64,000 nucleotides of DNA from Streptomyces flaveolus. GTDB lineage: Bacteria > Actinomycetota > Actinomycetes > Streptomycetales > Streptomycetaceae. Location: positions 124,001 through 188,000 of the forward strand of contig NZ_BMRV01000009.1 in the NCBI RefSeq assembly GCF_014648815.1. The letters run 5' to 3'. Under the pieces are notes generated by a model. It saw only the letters and a program-made list of their open reading frames with translations, was not told where the DNA came from and made no database searches. Position 1 is the first letter of the stretch; every line of letters begins with the position of its first letter. The position numbers and the translations under genes were made by a program. Of the stretch, positions 62,918 through 64,000 are shown piece after piece.

Positions 62918-64000
62918 GTGTCGGCGGGCGACGAGGAGACCGGCGGTGTTCTGGGCCTGCGTGTCTGGGCGGCGGACGCCATCGAGCGGGCGCGGCGGTT
63001 GGTGCCCGCCACGGGAGCCGGTGCGTCACCGCCGTCGGCCTACGACGCGACGGTCGCCGAACTCGACGGCCTGTCCCGTCTCCTGGACCACGACCCCGGC
63101 CTGCGCGGCGCGGTGAGCGTGTGGCTGGGCGGCGCGCTGACCCTGCGGCACGCCGCCGGGGGCGGGGCGCCCGCTGACCGGGAGCGTGCGGAGCGGCTGC
63201 TGCGGGACGCCCGGGACCGGGGGACGGCGCCGGGCGCGGCGGTGAGCGACGAGGACCGGGGGTGGGCGGCGCTGTTCCTGCTGTCGCACGTGATGCCGTT
63301 GCGGCCGGGGTCGGCCGGGCCGGGGGCGGCGCCCGACGTCTCGGCGCTGCTGGAGTGGGCCGTACGGCGCGGCCCCGGCGGGATGGCGGCCGCGGCGGCG
63401 GAGGTCGAGACGCTGTCGGCGGAGGTGATGCGACTGCCGTTGCCGCCGCAGTTCCTCGACGAGCTGCGCCGCGTGCGGGGGGTGCTCGCGACGCCCGCCG
63501 GGGCCGGGGCCGGGGACCTGCCGGCCGGCACGATGCCCGCCGGGACGGCGACGGCCGACCGGGTCCGGCGGATGACGGAGCGGCCGCCCGGTGCGCAGGA
63601 AGCCCCGACGCCCGGTCGCCCGACGCCTCCCGACCCCGCCCCACCCCCGCGGACCCCGCTCACCCCCGACGACCTCCGTCGGCTCGCCGCCGCGCTGGGG
63701 GCCGTGGGGGAGACCACGGTCGGGCTCGACGACGTGCTGAGGCGAGGGGAGCCCGAGGGGCTCAACCGGCTGCTCGGCCAGCTCCGTTCCGTCCAGGACA
63801 CGCCGCTGCCCGGGCTGGACGCCACGCCCGCGATGGAGAGCCTGCGGGCACTGCTGCTCGCCGTCAGCCCCGCCGTCGGCGGCACCTTCCAGGACCGCTC
63901 GGCGGGCCGCGCCCACATCGACGCGGTCCTGGCGCACATGAACCGGATCGCCGAGTCGCCGCCCCCGGGGGTGGGCGACCCCTCCGTCCTGGGCCGCGCG
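62918..64000 (+). CDS. Second CHAT-type protein (N-terminal part; runs off the window)
   Basis: 361 residues are visible from the GTG at 62918 to the window end, in frame throughout. The start GVLGLRVWAADAIERARRL aligns with GVRGLRLWADDAIGRAARL of the CHAT protein at 58629-61976. The likeness continues (LDGLSRLLDHDPGLRGAVSV versus LSGLRDLLDHDRPLLGAVTV), so it is a paralogue. A proline-rich linker lies near residues 205-250. The catalytic domain is beyond the window and is only presumed. Long minus-strand frames over this region are shadows. Confidence 0.75.
   Translation, partial: MSAGDEETGGVLGLRVWAADAIERARRLVPATGAGASPPSAYDATVAELDGLSRLLDHDPGLRGAVSVWLGGALTLRHAAGGGAPADRERAERLLRDARDRGTAPGAAVSDEDRGWAALFLLSHVMPLRPGSAGPGAAPDVSALLEWAVRRGPGGMAAAAAEVETLSAEVMRLPLPPQFLDELRRVRGVLATPAGAGAGDLPAGTMPAGTATADRVRRMTERPPGAQEAPTPGRPTPPDPAPPPRTPLTPDDLRRLAAALGAVGETTVGLDDVLRRGEPEGLNRLLGQLRSVQDTPLPGLDATPAMESLRALLLAVSPAVGGTFQDRSAGRAHIDAVLAHMNRIAESPPPGVGDPSVLGRA

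Noticed and set aside
58629-63644. 1671-residue minus-strand frame
   Set aside because: Only the part up to 61976 is the CHAT protein; the rest is antisense to the coiled-coil gene and the second CHAT gene and has proline/arginine-rich shadow composition.

Overview
The window is a high-GC actinobacterial chromosome segment and almost certainly Streptomyces. Codon third positions are strongly G/C and GTG/TTG starts are frequent. It carries SepH, the CutR/CutS two-component pair, a DUF3710/dUTPase pair and an actinobacterial Fe-S type ferrochelatase, in an order that resembles the core region around cutRS of S. coelicolor and S. lividans as I remember it. Species cannot be fixed by reading alone. 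No rRNA, tRNA or CRISPR array was found.

Layout. 1-3505: operon of an ankyrin protein, a MoxR ATPase and a metallopeptidase-like/VWA protein. 3525-12715: housekeeping genes (VOC protein, sulfurtransferase, sepH, lactone oxidase, MFS exporter, ferrochelatase, inositol monophosphatase). 13184-15091: cutRS. 15498-19159: DUF4193, a conserved hypothetical, DUF3093, thioesterase, dut and DUF3710. 19314-28703: an orphan ABC ATPase, then a potassium-homeostasis cluster (kdpDE, OB-fold protein, DUF3159, two TrkA-type proteins, a 37-residue membrane peptide and a KimA-type K+ importer). 28764-30116: a TRAM-domain RNA methyltransferase.

30117-40900 is an accessory island at the 3' end of that methyltransferase gene. 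The last ~48 bases of the gene recur twice as imperfect direct repeats (30936 and 40477), bounding two tandem cargo segments. The first holds a Doc/Fic toxin with a ribbon-helix-helix antitoxin under a palindromic operator. The second holds three large unrecognised genes (764, 675 and 1367 residues), the last with a P-loop NTPase of STAND-like layout. The second and third appear to be one gene split by a single-base frameshift. Remnants of a second doc gene and of an alpha/beta hydrolase lie just outside the far repeat. This module is the best candidate in the window for an undescribed, possibly defensive, system.

41313-44819: a WXG100-like export-substrate operon ending in a lipoprotein. 44995-46872: a TetR regulator divergent from a small basic protein, a VOC protein and a monooxygenase. 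47288-52759: purine catabolism (guanine deaminase-like enzyme and xdhABC). 53456-54514: a VWA protein behind an exact match to the RecA-independent DNA-damage (PafBC) promoter. 55172-57583: a secreted GH84 beta-N-acetylglucosaminidase with two DasR-like boxes upstream. 58629-64000: two paralogous CHAT-protease proteins, divergently oriented around a small membrane coiled-coil protein; the second runs off the window.
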